From: Gammaproteobacteria bacterium
Lineage (GTDB): Bacteria > Pseudomonadota > Gammaproteobacteria > Competibacterales > Competibacteraceae
Length of the DNA stretch: 64,000 bases
NCBI GenBank assembly: GCA_024235095.1
Contig: JACKNC010000001.1
Span: forward strand, 1,153,501 to 1,217,500
Direction: 5' to 3'
Part shown: positions 17,721 through 28,049 of the stretch, one piece after another
Layout: each line of letters starts with the position of its first letter
How positions within the stretch are numbered: the first letter of the stretch is position 1
Translations under genes and position numbers: made by a program
The notes under the pieces: model-generated
What the model was told of the DNA's origin: nothing
The model's database searches: none
Seen by the model: only the letters and a program-made list of their open reading frames with translations

Positions 17721-19757
17721 TTATCGCAAGAGCGACAGCACGTTCTGCGAGGTTTGATTGGCCTGCGACAGCATGGCGATACCGGCTTGCTGCAACACCT
17801 GCGACTTGCTCAGGTTGGTGGTTTCCGCCGCGAAGTCCGCGTCCTGAATCCGCCCCCGCGCCGCCTGCAAATTCTCGGAGGTGATTTGCAAGCTGGCGAT
17901 GGTCGACGTAAACCGGTTCTGCACCGCGCCGAGCGCCGAGCGGTTGGTGTCCACCGAGGTGATGGCGTTGTCAATGGACGCCAGCGCGGCAGTCGCACCT
18001 TCAAAGGTGGAGATGTCTAGTTTTTCCAACGACTCGCCGACCTTGGTCGAACCGTAGGTACCCACTGCCAAGTCGGTGTTGCCGATCGCGCTCTGGACGT
18101 CGGTAGTGCCAGCTTCGACGGTGATCGCCTTGGCCGAGCTTAGGGTGAAGGTGCCTTGGAAGCTAGCGCCCCCCGAACCGGTAACGCCCGTTTGGAGGGA
18201 CGTCAAACCAGTCGCGTTAACAACAATATTGCGGCCATCCTGCGCCGTCAGCTTCACGCCATTGGTGCCATCGTCTGTGGCGACAACGCCAGTGCGGCCT
18301 GAGATCGCGTTGATGGCCGTGATTACGGATTGACGGGCTGCCGATGCGTCGGTGCCAGAGACGGCAATCGTGGCGGTGGTCACGCCATTGATTGTGAACG
18401 TACCGGCTGCCGCAGAGGCGGTCATCGTCGCACCGTTAACCACATTGGCATTGGCTACGGCAGTGACCCCGGATTGCGCCGATACCGCGTTGATCGCCGC
18501 TGCCTTGGCAATGGCGCTGGTGGCATTGCCTGAGGTCGAGGCAGTATCCGAAGAGGCTAGCGAAGCGCCGACCAGCACACCGTTAACCTTGAAATCACCC
18601 GCAGCGAAAGCATTGCCTGAGTTGGTCGTGGTCGAGATTGACGCCACCTGGGTTTTGTAGGTACCCGCTTGTAGGCCCGCGTTAGCCTCTAACCCGGTAG
18701 TGCTGCCGCGCTGGATCTCGATATCCTTGCTGGATGACAGCGAGAAGCTGCCGTAGTTGGTGCCTGCATGAACGCCGGTCGCAGCGGATGTTAAACCTGT
18801 GGCATACGAAACCATGATATTACGACCATCAGCAGCGATCAGTTCGACACCGGTCGTATCATTGCCGGTATCGCGTGCGATGACGCCGGTCTGGCTGGAA
18901 ATGGCATTAATCGCTTTTACTGTCGCAGCACGGTTAGCAGTAGTGTCTGAAGCAGTGGAGATGGTTGCAGTGGCGATACCATTAATAGATATGGTGCCAT
19001 TGGTCGTCCCTGCGGCCATTGCTGCACCTTCAGCGATGTTCGCGTCTACCGTAGCTGTTACGCCGGTCTCCGCCGACTTGAGGTTGATGGCCGCCGCCTT
19101 GGCGATGGCGCTAGCGGACTGGTTCGCCGTAGACGCCGTGTCATAAGCTGCCACTGATGCGCCGATGACCACGCCGTTGATAACTAAGTCTCCCTCCTTT
19201 ATCGCATTAGCAGATTGCATTGAGGACACTGATGCCGCGTCGCTGACGCCGAGCTGCTTGGTGGTGGCGCCATTGACGTCAATTTCAATCGTCTCATTGG
19301 CGTTGGCGCCCACCTGGAAGGTTTGCGCCTTGAACGAGCCGTCCAGCAGCTTGCTGCCGTTGAAGGCGGTTTGAGTGGAGACACGGTCAATTTCGGCTAA
19401 CAACTGAGAGGCTTCATTTTGCAGCGAAGCGCGGTCGGAAGCACTGTTGGTCGCGTTGGCCGATTGCACCGCCAGCTCGCGTAGCCGTTGCAGGTTGTTG
19501 GTGATCTCACCCAGCGCTCCTTCAGCGGTCTGCGCCAGCGAGATACCATCATTGGCGTTGCGGGCCGCTTGATTTAGGCCGCGAACTTGAGCAGTGAAGC
19601 GGTTGGCGATGGACTGACCGGCGGCATCATCCTTGGCGCTGTTGATGCGCAGGCCTGAAGACAGGCGCTGCATGGAAGTCTGCATGGAGTTCGCGGACAT
19701 GCCCAGGTTGCGTTGCGCGGTGAGCGACGGCACGTTAGTGTTGATGCCAATGGCCAT
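17721..19757 (-). CDS. fliC: Flagellin FliC
   Basis: This is the filament subunit. The conserved N-terminal D0/D1 region (MAIGINTNVPSLTAQRNLG) and C-terminal D1/D0 region (ENLQAARGRIQDADFAAET to the QNVLSLLR end) are intact. The middle contains two copies of a roughly 160-residue Thr/Ser/Ala-rich module, at residues about 192-350 and 391-550, so the protein is 678 residues rather than about 300-500. Such surface domains carry O-glycans in relatives, and a pseudaminic acid cluster lies upstream. It has its own sigma-28 promoter and terminator and a GAGGAAA ribosome site. Confidence 0.97.
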   Translation of the reverse strand: MAIGINTNVPSLTAQRNLGMSANSMQTSMQRLSSGLRINSAKDDAAGQSIANRFTAQVRGLNQAARNANDGISLAQTAEGALGEITNNLQRLRELAVQSANATNSASDRASLQNEASQLLAEIDRVSTQTAFNGSKLLDGSFKAQTFQVGANANETIEIDVNGATTKQLGVSDAASVSSMQSANAIKEGDLVINGVVIGASVAAYDTASTANQSASAIAKAAAINLKSAETGVTATVDANIAEGAAMAAGTTNGTISINGIATATISTASDTTANRAATVKAINAISSQTGVIARDTGNDTTGVELIAADGRNIMVSYATGLTSAATGVHAGTNYGSFSLSSSKDIEIQRGSTTGLEANAGLQAGTYKTQVASISTTTNSGNAFAAGDFKVNGVLVGASLASSDTASTSGNATSAIAKAAAINAVSAQSGVTAVANANVVNGATMTASAAAGTFTINGVTTATIAVSGTDASAARQSVITAINAISGRTGVVATDDGTNGVKLTAQDGRNIVVNATGLTSLQTGVTGSGGASFQGTFTLSSAKAITVEAGTTDVQSAIGNTDLAVGTYGSTKVGESLEKLDISTFEGATAALASIDNAITSVDTNRSALGAVQNRFTSTIASLQITSENLQAARGRIQDADFAAETTNLSKSQVLQQAGIAMLSQANQTSQNVLSLLR

Positions 19758-19857
19758 GATAGTTTCCTCTATTAAATTTGAGCTTGGATCGCTGGACCTG
19801 CACGATGGCTCCAGTCGTTGGCTGGGCTGAAATGGGTTTCAGACCGCCTTGAACCAT

Positions 19858-19884
19858 ATATCGGCAGCGACAGAAGGAACTTTA
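19858..19884 (-). promoter_or_regulatory. Sigma-28 (FliA) promoter of fliC
   Basis: The minus strand reads TAAAGTTC, 11 bases, then GCCGATAT, which fits the FliA consensus TAAAGTTT-N11-GCCGATAA with two mismatches. It ends about 100 nt upstream of the flagellin ATG, so the 5' leader is fairly long. Confidence 0.85.
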
Positions 19885-19961
19885 GGGGGACGTTTAGTTT
19901 TAATCGAAGATATCCGACGTCATTGCAGGGCTGCGCACCGGAAGAACTGCCCGAAATCGCG

Positions 19962-22900
19962 TCAAGCCTGTAATGTTAGCTTTGGGTAGGCGAGCACATC
20001 GACGACTGTGCTACCTTGATTTTGTAACTGCCAAGCATAGCCTGATGCCGATAATTGTTCACTGACCGCCGGTAGATTGGCGCACCCTTCAATGTGGACG
20101 AAGGGTTTAAATCGGTTGAGGGTAGCCCGCGCGCCAGCCAGCACCGCCAATACATTAGCGCCAATGCCCATGCGAATTAGATCACATCGCGGTAAGGCCA
20201 GCGCGTCAATCGACTCAGCATGCGGGCGCCGGGCGCGCAACCACGCTACCCCTGCTCCGCCGGTTTCGACCGGTAGCGTCCCGTCCAGCGCTAAGCATTC
20301 AGCATGAGCCTGCCTGGTCCCATTCAGCGCCAGATTCGCGCACAGCAGCCCGAAGGCATCGCGCTGCGGTTCGCAGGCCACGACCAGCCCTTCAGTTCCG
20401 ACAGCCCTCGCCAAGGCTAGAGTAAACGCGCCAATATCAGCTCCCGCTTCCACCACCCAGTCACCTGGGCGCAGCAGCGAGGTCAGCAATGTCAGAGCCG
20501 TCGGCGCGTACTCACCGCTACGCAATAAATCCCGCGCTGCTGCACTCGTACTAGCGATCAGCATTGGCCCATGCCGGGTGTCAACTAGCTGACGTGGTGC
20601 GTCGATAGTATTGGATTTCGCATCTGCTTGCGCAACCCACTCGCTTAGCGCCGCCGCCATGGCTATTGTAACTTCCTCCCAAGGACCTTCCGGGTTGTTT
20701 CTGGGAAACAACCGAATAGTTGGAAACCAGGGGTTATAACAAGTACCGAGGCTGGTCCAGCCGATGCCATATAAAAGCGTCGGCACTCCTAACGCTCCTG
20801 CCAGACTGGCCACCGCCGTCCCCGCTGACATCACGCCATCCAACGCCGTTATCAGCGCCGCGATCCGGTCCTGATCATTGCGTAAATCGAGATCGGCAAA
20901 ACTTATGATCTCAACACCAAACCGCATCTGCACTTCGGCCAGTTCTTCGGCACAATCATCATATTGCAGATTAATAAACGCCACGCCTGGGATTTTGAGA
21001 ATCGGCTTCCAGTCGGTCAGTGCAGTGTAGAAGCGATGACGCCCGCCGGTTTGTAAACCACTGCGCCAACAGATGCCAACCTTTAATCCCTGCCCCAGTT
21101 CAGCTAAACGCGCCCGCCAGAACTCAACCTGTGCTGGATCGGCGCGGAGATAAGCCAGGCGATTCGGGAAATCCTCAATCCGCGTTCGCAGCAAACGCGG
21201 CAAACTGCCAATCGCAATCTGGAAATCGCAGATTGGCAAATCAGCAGGCAATCGCACCAGACCGGCGGGCTGAGCGACCACTTGAGCAGCCGGGAAAGAA
21301 CGGGCGTACAACGCGCCCAAGCGTTCCTGACAAACCAGCACGACCTGCCCAGCGCGGGCAAGCACATCGGGAATACAGGAACCGAACATGATTTCGTCGC
21401 CTAATCCTTGCTCCGGCAGCAGAAGAATTTTGCATCTGGTGAGATCCTCACCCTTCCACTCTGGGTACCACTGCAACAATTGACCCTGCGTACCGCTAGG
21501 CCAGCGCCATTCATAAGCCTCCCATCCCTCTGTCAACTTCCCGGCGTACAACAGGGCGGGCGCAATGTTCCAGCGCACTATGGCGTCATCCGGCGCCAGC
21601 TCAATCGCTCGGCGATAAGCTTCAATCGCCTCTTGAGGCCTGGCGCAGTCAACCAGCAGATTGCCCAGGTTACTCCAGGCATCGGCATAGTCAGGTTGCA
21701 GGCGCAGCGCTTCGCGATAGGCGGTTTCGGCAGCGGACAACTGGCCCAATTCGCGCAACACGTTACCCAGGTTACTATGAAATTCAGGCTGATTGGGTCG
21801 CAGCATTACTGCTGTTTGATAGCAAACCAGCGCCTCTTCGAGTCGGCTTTGATCGCGGAGCAGATTACCCAGCCCGTTGTGAGCGCCGGAATAGGCCGGA
21901 TCCAGCCGCACCGCTTCGCGCAGATGCTGCTCGGCCTCACGCAACTGGCGCTGAGCGAATAGCGCATGAGCGATAGCGTAATGCACTTGGGCAGCGAATT
22001 CAGCATGATCGGACGCCAGAGCCAGTGCAGGTTGCAATATGGCTAGCGCATCATCCCAGCGATCCTGCGCGTCCAGTAGCTCGCCCAGACTCAGGCGGGC
22101 TTCGAGACAGCCTGCATCCAGTTCCAGCGCGGCGCGGAATGCTGCCATCGCCGGTTCAACCTGTTGCAAATCCTGCAACACCCGTCCGCGATTGACTAAA
22201 ATGGTTGGTTCTTGTGGATGAGCGGCGTGCGCCCGCTCCAGCGCTGCCAGCGCCTCTTCCTGTGCGCCGTGCTCCCGCAATACTACGCCCAGCAGATGCC
22301 AACTGTCGGCATGGTTCGGATGCCTGGCTAAAACCTGCCGACATAACTGCTCTGCCGCTTGCAGTTTCCCACTCTCGCGGGCGGCTAGGGCCTGCGCCAT
22401 TAGATCGGACGGATTGCCGGTCTTTCCCGTGGGCTTGCGTTCGCTCTTTGGCTTTTCCTGTTGAGTCTTCTGAGTTAATAAAGGCTGGCTGACTGCGCTG
22501 ACCGATCTTGCAAACGACTCGATCAAGGTAGTTGATGCGCTTTTTGCCAACCGTTCCTGCAATGCTGCCGCTATCGCCTCGATCACCCCATCCCACGGCG
22601 CTTCTACATCCAGCTTGGGAAAGATCCGCAGGGTCGGAAACCAGGGCATGTAATTCGTGCCGAGACTAGGCCAGCTTCGTCCGTAGTACCATACCGGCCT
22701 TCCCAAGGCTGCCGCCAGCGCCGCAACCGCCGTCGGCGCCGAAATCACCAAATCCAGTGCGCTCATCAGCGCCGCGACGCCATCCTGATCATTGCGAAGG
22801 TCGAGATCGGCGAAATTCACTACTTCGACGCCAAATTGCGTCTGAATCTGGGCCAATTCCTCGGCGCATTCGTCATACTGCAAATTAACGAAAGTAACAC

Positions 22901-25889
22901 CCGGTTGGGTTAGGATCGGCCCCCACGTTTCTATCGGCGTGTAGTAACGATTACGAGTGCCGCTGCGCAAACCGCTGCGCCAGCAAATGCCGACTTTCAA
23001 TATGTTGTTGCCCAGCGTATCGAGCCGCGCCCGCCACTCTGTCACTCGCGCCGGGTCCGCCTGCAAAAAAGCCGGACGATTCGGAAAATCCTCAATTCGC
23101 GTCCGCAACCAACGGGGCAGGCTGCCAACCGCAATCTGGTAATCGCAGTCGGTGACTTGACCGGTCCAGTCACAGCTATTGGGAGCATAGGTCGGATAGA
23201 TAGTAGCGTGTGGGAAACTACGAGCGTAAATCGGGCCGAGACGTGGATCAATCACGATCATCACCCGTCTGGCCCGCGCCAGCAGATCGGGAATGCAGGA
23301 CGTAAACAGAATCTGATCACCAATCCCCTGTTCGGCATAAACTAAAATCGCCCGGCCGGTTAAATCCTCGCCTTGCCATGTTGGAAAAGGCGATTGGCAG
23401 GTTTGAGAGCCACCTAACTGGTAATTGGCTAGGCGCAACTCATAGTCCGCCCAGCCCGCATCCAGATTGCCCAGCGCCAGTTCGACAAAAACCGCATTCT
23501 GGCGCGGCTTGGGATTGTCCGGGCGCAATGCGATAGCAGCGTGATAATAAGTCAGCGCCTCAACTAGTTGTCCTTGCTCTTCCAGACAGTTCGCCAGCTT
23601 GTGGATAGCTTCGAAATAGTCCGGCCGCAACGTGATCGCCTCCCGCAACAGGCGCACCGCCTCGGCCAGTCGGCACTGATGGTGCAACGTCTGAGCCACT
23701 AAATACTGCACTTCAGCGGTAAGTTGCGGATCGTGCGGCCCCAGCGTCAATGCCGGTTGTAATACTGCCAGCGCCTCGTCCCATTGCTCTTGAGTGTCCA
23801 GCAGTTCACCCAGGCTCAGGCGGGCTTCGAGACAATCTTCATCTAGTTCCAGGGCAGTGCGGAACGCAGCCAGCGCCGATTCAACCCGACCGAGATCTTG
23901 TAAAACTCGACCCCGGTTCACCAAAATTGTTGGTTCTTGCGGATTGGCGACATGTGCCCGGTTTAGCGCAGTCAGCGCCCCTTCCCACTCACCGCGTTCA
24001 CGCAGCACTACCCCTAGCAGATGCCAGGCATCGGCCTGTTCAGGGCATTGATCCAACACGATCTGGCAATACTGTTGTGCCTTATCCAGTCGCCCGGCGG
24101 TGCGGGCATCCAAAGCCAGCGCGACGTAATTCGCTGCCATGATCGAGGTCATGGGAACTGTTACAGTCTCGGTTAACAGCAGTGGCTGGTGTGGAATATT
24201 AACAGCCCACTTGCGTAATTCCTCTGCCATTTGCTCGAATACCGATGTCCATGGATCATCGGGCAGCGTCTTGGGAAATAAGCGGACGCTAGGCATCCAC
24301 GGAAAGCAATCCGTACCCAACGAAGTCCAGCCGATAGTGTACAAAAATACCCAAACTGGACGTCCCAGCGCTCCAGCTAGCGCCGCAACCGCAGTACCCG
24401 CGCTGATCACCAGATCAAGCGCGCTCATCAGGGCGGCCACTTCGTCCTGGTCGTTGCGCAGGTCGATATCCGTGAAATTCACGATATCAACGCCCAACCG
24501 GTCCCGCGCTTCCGCCAGTTCCGCGGCGCAATCGTCGTACTGTAAATTAATGAACTGTGCGCCGGGGATCGAAAATAACGGAACCCAGTCAGCTAGTGTC
24601 GTATAGTGTTTGTAACGCTCCCCGGTTCCCAAACCGCTGCGCCAACAGATGCCTACGTTTAAACCTTGACCAAACGTCGCCAAGCGTTCCCGCCAGTATT
24701 CAATCCGTTGGGGGTCTGCCCGCAGATAAGCAACGGTTTTCGGGAAACTGTCCAGGCTGGGACGAAATACGCGCGGCAGGCTGCCAATGCAGATCGCACG
24801 GTCGGGCTGTGGCAAGCCGCTCATCTTCAATGGACTGGTGCGGCTCATGCCCGCCACCCACACTTGGGGAAAAGAGCGCACATACAGCGGTGCCAATCGT
24901 AGCTCGCATCGCACGATGACGCGGCTTGCACGATCCAGGGTATCGGGTATGCAGGATGCGAACATAATTTCATCACCCAATCCCTGCTCATCCAGCACTA
25001 ACAGTGTGCCATCTGTCAGTATCTCGCCATCCCAGGCAGGACAGGGCAGGGCTACATCACCGTACACTTTCCAGCGGGTTTCGTACTGCACCCAGCCCTC
25101 CGCCAACCGACCGGCGGACAGCAAGGCATAAGCCTGATTCCAGGCTGGCATGGGATCTTCAGGATTCAGGCTTTCTGCTCGCTGATAAGCTGCTAATGCT
25201 TCAGCAAACGCGCCACGCTCTTGCAAAATCGCGCCTAGATTGTTCCAAGCTTTGAAATGTTCAGGGTCGCGCGCCAACGCCTCACGGGCGCAATGCTCGG
25301 CTTGGGTTAATTGGCCCAGCATCTTGTACACCGTACAAAGATCATTCCATATTCGTGCCTCGCCCGGCGCCAGTTCAACAGCATGGCAAAATGCTATTTC
25401 GGCCTCGGTAAAACGATCCTGCTGCTTCAACAACAAACCCAAGTTGTTATAGGCATCGACATAGCTGGGGTTCAATTCAATAGCCCGCGTATAACCTGCT
25501 ATCGCTTCTTCAATTGATCCATGCTCTTCAAAAATCAGCGACAGATTACTGTATGCGGCAGCATAATCGGATTTTTCCACGATTGCTTTTTCAAAGCAAT
25601 CCTGTGCTGCGATAAAATTTTTAATTTTGTAAAAAGCCAAGCCAAGATTATTCAGTGTCTCGGCGTGTCTGGGCCGTAATTTGCGGGCTTGACTAAATAG
25701 CTTAATGGCTTCCATGTAACGTTCTTGCTGCAAACAAAGCGTACCAAGCAAGAATAAGGTTTCCGCATCTGTCGGCTGTTTCCGCAGAATACGCCGGTAT
25801 TGCCGTTCTGCTTCATCAAGATTGCCAGTTTGATGCGCCTGATAAGCGAGGAGAAACCACTGATCTTGTTTGCTAACTTTGGTATTCAC
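19962..25889 (-). CDS. Triple-module TPR glycosyltransferase with C-terminal FkbM methyltransferase domain
   Basis: This 1975-residue protein is made of three repeated modules. Each has TPR repeats followed by a glycosyltransferase-like domain of the kind found in TPR flagellin-glycosylation proteins. TPRs lie at about 10-265, 585-815 and 1160-1465; GT domains at about 280-565, 840-1110 and 1485-1755. Each GT domain has an EQGLGDEIMF-type motif (EQGIGDQILF in module 2), a GICWRSGL motif, an INLQYDDCAEELA-type motif and an LRNDQD motif. Residues about 1770-1970 form a FkbM/class I SAM methyltransferase-like domain (GDWVVEAGADIGAFTLALAR). It lies directly upstream of fliC and next to the pse genes, so a role as flagellin glycan transferase is likely. 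A GAGGA ribosome site precedes the ATG. Confidence 0.85.
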   Translation of the reverse strand: MNTKVSKQDQWFLLAYQAHQTGNLDEAERQYRRILRKQPTDAETLFLLGTLCLQQERYMEAIKLFSQARKLRPRHAETLNNLGLAFYKIKNFIAAQDCFEKAIVEKSDYAAAYSNLSLIFEEHGSIEEAIAGYTRAIELNPSYVDAYNNLGLLLKQQDRFTEAEIAFCHAVELAPGEARIWNDLCTVYKMLGQLTQAEHCAREALARDPEHFKAWNNLGAILQERGAFAEALAAYQRAESLNPEDPMPAWNQAYALLSAGRLAEGWVQYETRWKVYGDVALPCPAWDGEILTDGTLLVLDEQGLGDEIMFASCIPDTLDRASRVIVRCELRLAPLYVRSFPQVWVAGMSRTSPLKMSGLPQPDRAICIGSLPRVFRPSLDSFPKTVAYLRADPQRIEYWRERLATFGQGLNVGICWRSGLGTGERYKHYTTLADWVPLFSIPGAQFINLQYDDCAAELAEARDRLGVDIVNFTDIDLRNDQDEVAALMSALDLVISAGTAVAALAGALGRPVWVFLYTIGWTSLGTDCFPWMPSVRLFPKTLPDDPWTSVFEQMAEELRKWAVNIPHQPLLLTETVTVPMTSIMAANYVALALDARTAGRLDKAQQYCQIVLDQCPEQADAWHLLGVVLRERGEWEGALTALNRAHVANPQEPTILVNRGRVLQDLGRVESALAAFRTALELDEDCLEARLSLGELLDTQEQWDEALAVLQPALTLGPHDPQLTAEVQYLVAQTLHHQCRLAEAVRLLREAITLRPDYFEAIHKLANCLEEQGQLVEALTYYHAAIALRPDNPKPRQNAVFVELALGNLDAGWADYELRLANYQLGGSQTCQSPFPTWQGEDLTGRAILVYAEQGIGDQILFTSCIPDLLARARRVMIVIDPRLGPIYARSFPHATIYPTYAPNSCDWTGQVTDCDYQIAVGSLPRWLRTRIEDFPNRPAFLQADPARVTEWRARLDTLGNNILKVGICWRSGLRSGTRNRYYTPIETWGPILTQPGVTFVNLQYDECAEELAQIQTQFGVEVVNFADLDLRNDQDGVAALMSALDLVISAPTAVAALAAALGRPVWYYGRSWPSLGTNYMPWFPTLRIFPKLDVEAPWDGVIEAIAAALQERLAKSASTTLIESFARSVSAVSQPLLTQKTQQEKPKSERKPTGKTGNPSDLMAQALAARESGKLQAAEQLCRQVLARHPNHADSWHLLGVVLREHGAQEEALAALERAHAAHPQEPTILVNRGRVLQDLQQVEPAMAAFRAALELDAGCLEARLSLGELLDAQDRWDDALAILQPALALASDHAEFAAQVHYAIAHALFAQRQLREAEQHLREAVRLDPAYSGAHNGLGNLLRDQSRLEEALVCYQTAVMLRPNQPEFHSNLGNVLRELGQLSAAETAYREALRLQPDYADAWSNLGNLLVDCARPQEAIEAYRRAIELAPDDAIVRWNIAPALLYAGKLTEGWEAYEWRWPSGTQGQLLQWYPEWKGEDLTRCKILLLPEQGLGDEIMFGSCIPDVLARAGQVVLVCQERLGALYARSFPAAQVVAQPAGLVRLPADLPICDFQIAIGSLPRLLRTRIEDFPNRLAYLRADPAQVEFWRARLAELGQGLKVGICWRSGLQTGGRHRFYTALTDWKPILKIPGVAFINLQYDDCAEELAEVQMRFGVEIISFADLDLRNDQDRIAALITALDGVMSAGTAVASLAGALGVPTLLYGIGWTSLGTCYNPWFPTIRLFPRNNPEGPWEEVTIAMAAALSEWVAQADAKSNTIDAPRQLVDTRHGPMLIASTSAAARDLLRSGEYAPTALTLLTSLLRPGDWVVEAGADIGAFTLALARAVGTEGLVVACEPQRDAFGLLCANLALNGTRQAHAECLALDGTLPVETGGAGVAWLRARRPHAESIDALALPRCDLIRMGIGANVLAVLAGARATLNRFKPFVHIEGCANLPAVSEQLSASGYAWQLQNQGSTVVDVLAYPKLTLQA

Positions 25890-25950
25890 TAAAATCCTCG
25901 TGAGTAATATCCGCCTTTAGACATCATTAGAAATAGCGAAACTTGTGCAA

Positions 25951-26841
25951 TTAAAATTTCAAATTTTTTGAAGCAAAGTCAGCTAGCCGAATAATTTCAG
26001 GTTGTGGAAGCACACATTGAGGCGCCCAATGGGGAATTGAAGAAACGACGCGCTTTTTTGCGCCGAGAGCAATGACCATCGCATAGGTATGGCATCCCAC
26101 TACAATGTCAGACCATGCAATCAGTTCCGCCAATGTGGATGAAGTATCCACTGTAATCTTGTCATTCATCTGGGAATTAACCCACTGGTCATATTTACCA
26201 ATTGGGTCTGACGGATGTGGACGAAGGCGAATCGTTAGAGGACCGCAAAGATCAAGATTATTTTTATGCTCTATAAAATAATTCAGTGCCTGAAATTCAC
26301 CAAGCTCTTCCTCTGAACCCCACGATTGCCGTATAGGTTCGAGTACATACAAAATATGTTGATAAGAGTCTCTTAATTGCTTAACTTCAAGGGAATGAAT
26401 TTCTGCTACGAGTGTTTCTAAGTACCTATTAGGTTGTTGCCTTATGACTAAGTCGGGAAAATACTGCTCAGCCAGTTTTTTTGCATATTCATCAGCGACC
26501 CATATCTCATCCGGCAATATCTCTTTTCTTCTTTTGGTAAAGCGCTCACGATAATTAATCCAGTGATCAAGGAATGCGACCACATGTTTCCTTCTCGCCT
26601 TCGCTAAAGCTAGCGCATTCCATTCCCAATCGGATTGCCAGCCGGTGCCACACAGGCACCAATCACAGGCAGCCATCGCTTCCTCAAGATTCGTAATTTT
26701 AATGCTACCCATTCGCCGTTCAAAAATTTTAATTGCTGGGCCTGCCAAGACAAATAAACCAATGATATCATTTCGAGCACAGATATAACTTGCTACGTTT
26801 TCTGCACCACCAGCATCGTGACTGACAATACAAATTTTCAT
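25951..26841 (-). CDS. Putative GT-B-fold glycosyltransferase-like protein
   Basis: The 296-residue protein has an N-terminal Rossmann-like start (MKICIVSHDAGGAENVASY) and a C-terminal half with LTIRLRPHPSDPIGKYDQW and a Ser/Asp-rich WSDIVVGCHTYAMVIALGA segment. This resembles the nucleotide-sugar binding half of GT-B transferases used in capsule and nonulosonic acid transfer. It is more AT-rich than the flanking flagellar genes and lies 61 nt from the big TPR transferase. The donor and acceptor cannot be told from the sequence. Confidence 0.5.
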   Translation of the reverse strand: MKICIVSHDAGGAENVASYICARNDIIGLFVLAGPAIKIFERRMGSIKITNLEEAMAACDWCLCGTGWQSDWEWNALALAKARRKHVVAFLDHWINYRERFTKRRKEILPDEIWVADEYAKKLAEQYFPDLVIRQQPNRYLETLVAEIHSLEVKQLRDSYQHILYVLEPIRQSWGSEEELGEFQALNYFIEHKNNLDLCGPLTIRLRPHPSDPIGKYDQWVNSQMNDKITVDTSSTLAELIAWSDIVVGCHTYAMVIALGAKKRVVSSIPHWAPQCVLPQPEIIRLADFASKNLKF

Positions 26842-26890
26842 TTTAAAATCCTATTATTTCCCGTTATTTCTATTCTAAGGTTATTTATAT

Positions 26891-27994
26891 CTATTTCCAT
26901 CGCTCTTCGATATATCTCAAAATTCTTTCATCAAATGTTTTTTTAAAAAATTCTTTATCATAAAAATATTCACCACTAATCTGTAAAATCATTCTCCCTC
27001 CAAATCCCCTTTTAAAAGCACTAATTCCCTTTATTTTTTCAGAAACGCTATAAAAAAAGGTCGGTTCAAAATGCTGCTCGCCAAGCTCATAAAAAATGAC
27101 ACCTATTTGTTTTAATTTAATGATAATTTTCCATTGCAGATAGTGAGAAACATTAAATTCTTTATATTCGCTTTCAGTGCAACTCATAGCATAGTAAGCA
27201 TAACCTTTGTATATAATTACATAGCTATATCCTACTGCTTTATTGCCTAAACAAGCTTCAAAAAGCACTCCATTATTTGATTTAATAAAATCATAAAGAA
27301 TGTCAAAAGTTTTATATGGGCGTGTCACTTTGCCAGCAATATAAAAATATCTTTCCCGAAATTGCTCCATTTTTTCAGGAGATATTGAATCGGAATCATA
27401 ATAGTTGACGCTAAGAAACTTTAAGGCTTTTTTTATCGCTGCATGGTGCCCTTTTCTCATTTGCGACATTAAAAAATTTTCACATTGATCTAAAAATAAA
27501 ACACTAGAATAGATAGAAGTATCTAAAAACCCGCTTTTTGCCAGATCAGTCGCATTTAGATCACAAACATCTTTTAAAGTGCTAGATAAAAGATAACATC
27601 TGTTTTGAACATTTTCCCTCATCCACAATTTGACAACACCCTGATCTTTTGCAATAGAGTTTATTTTATGCCAAATCTCGCCCTCTATTCTATTATAGAG
27701 TTTTCTACCTATTTTTGAATCAATAATATACTTTGGAGTTGGTCCGCCGCTAAATGTAAACTCTCTTATCTTAACACCATCCTTACTGGTCTCTTCAATA
27801 AGCAATGGAACAATCGCAGTAGTTTTATCGTCGTTCATAACCACAAAGGAGCAATTTTGCGATCTCACATTAAATCTACTATTTTCACAATATTTAACCC
27901 AATCAGTGGTATGCAAAAACCAAGCGCTTTCTTGATTTTGACAAAAATCATCCCAGCATTTTTCTGACACTTGACCAAGGTAAAAAATATCCAC
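26891..27994 (-). CDS. FemAB/GNAT-fold acyl- or peptidyl-transferase-like protein
   Basis: I start this at the GTG at 27994, which has GGAG six bases upstream; a TTG at 28039 gives the longest frame. The roughly 367-residue protein has two halves typical of FemAB-related double GNAT folds: an N-terminal WFLHTTDWVKYCE segment and a C-terminal segment with VGYSYVIIYKGYAYYAMS, YKEFNVSHYLQWKII and FKRGFGGRMI. Related genes occur in polysaccharide and flagellin-modification clusters and may add an acyl or amino acid group to a sugar. It is strongly AT-rich, pointing to recent acquisition. Confidence 0.6.
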   Translation of the reverse strand: MDIFYLGQVSEKCWDDFCQNQESAWFLHTTDWVKYCENSRFNVRSQNCSFVVMNDDKTTAIVPLLIEETSKDGVKIREFTFSGGPTPKYIIDSKIGRKLYNRIEGEIWHKINSIAKDQGVVKLWMRENVQNRCYLLSSTLKDVCDLNATDLAKSGFLDTSIYSSVLFLDQCENFLMSQMRKGHHAAIKKALKFLSVNYYDSDSISPEKMEQFRERYFYIAGKVTRPYKTFDILYDFIKSNNGVLFEACLGNKAVGYSYVIIYKGYAYYAMSCTESEYKEFNVSHYLQWKIIIKLKQIGVIFYELGEQHFEPTFFYSVSEKIKGISAFKRGFGGRMILQISGEYFYDKEFFKKTFDERILRYIEERWK

Positions 27995-28049
27995 TTTCTT
28001 CTCCAATCCATGCCATGCCTTTGACAACAACACTACCAAACCAAAACTG

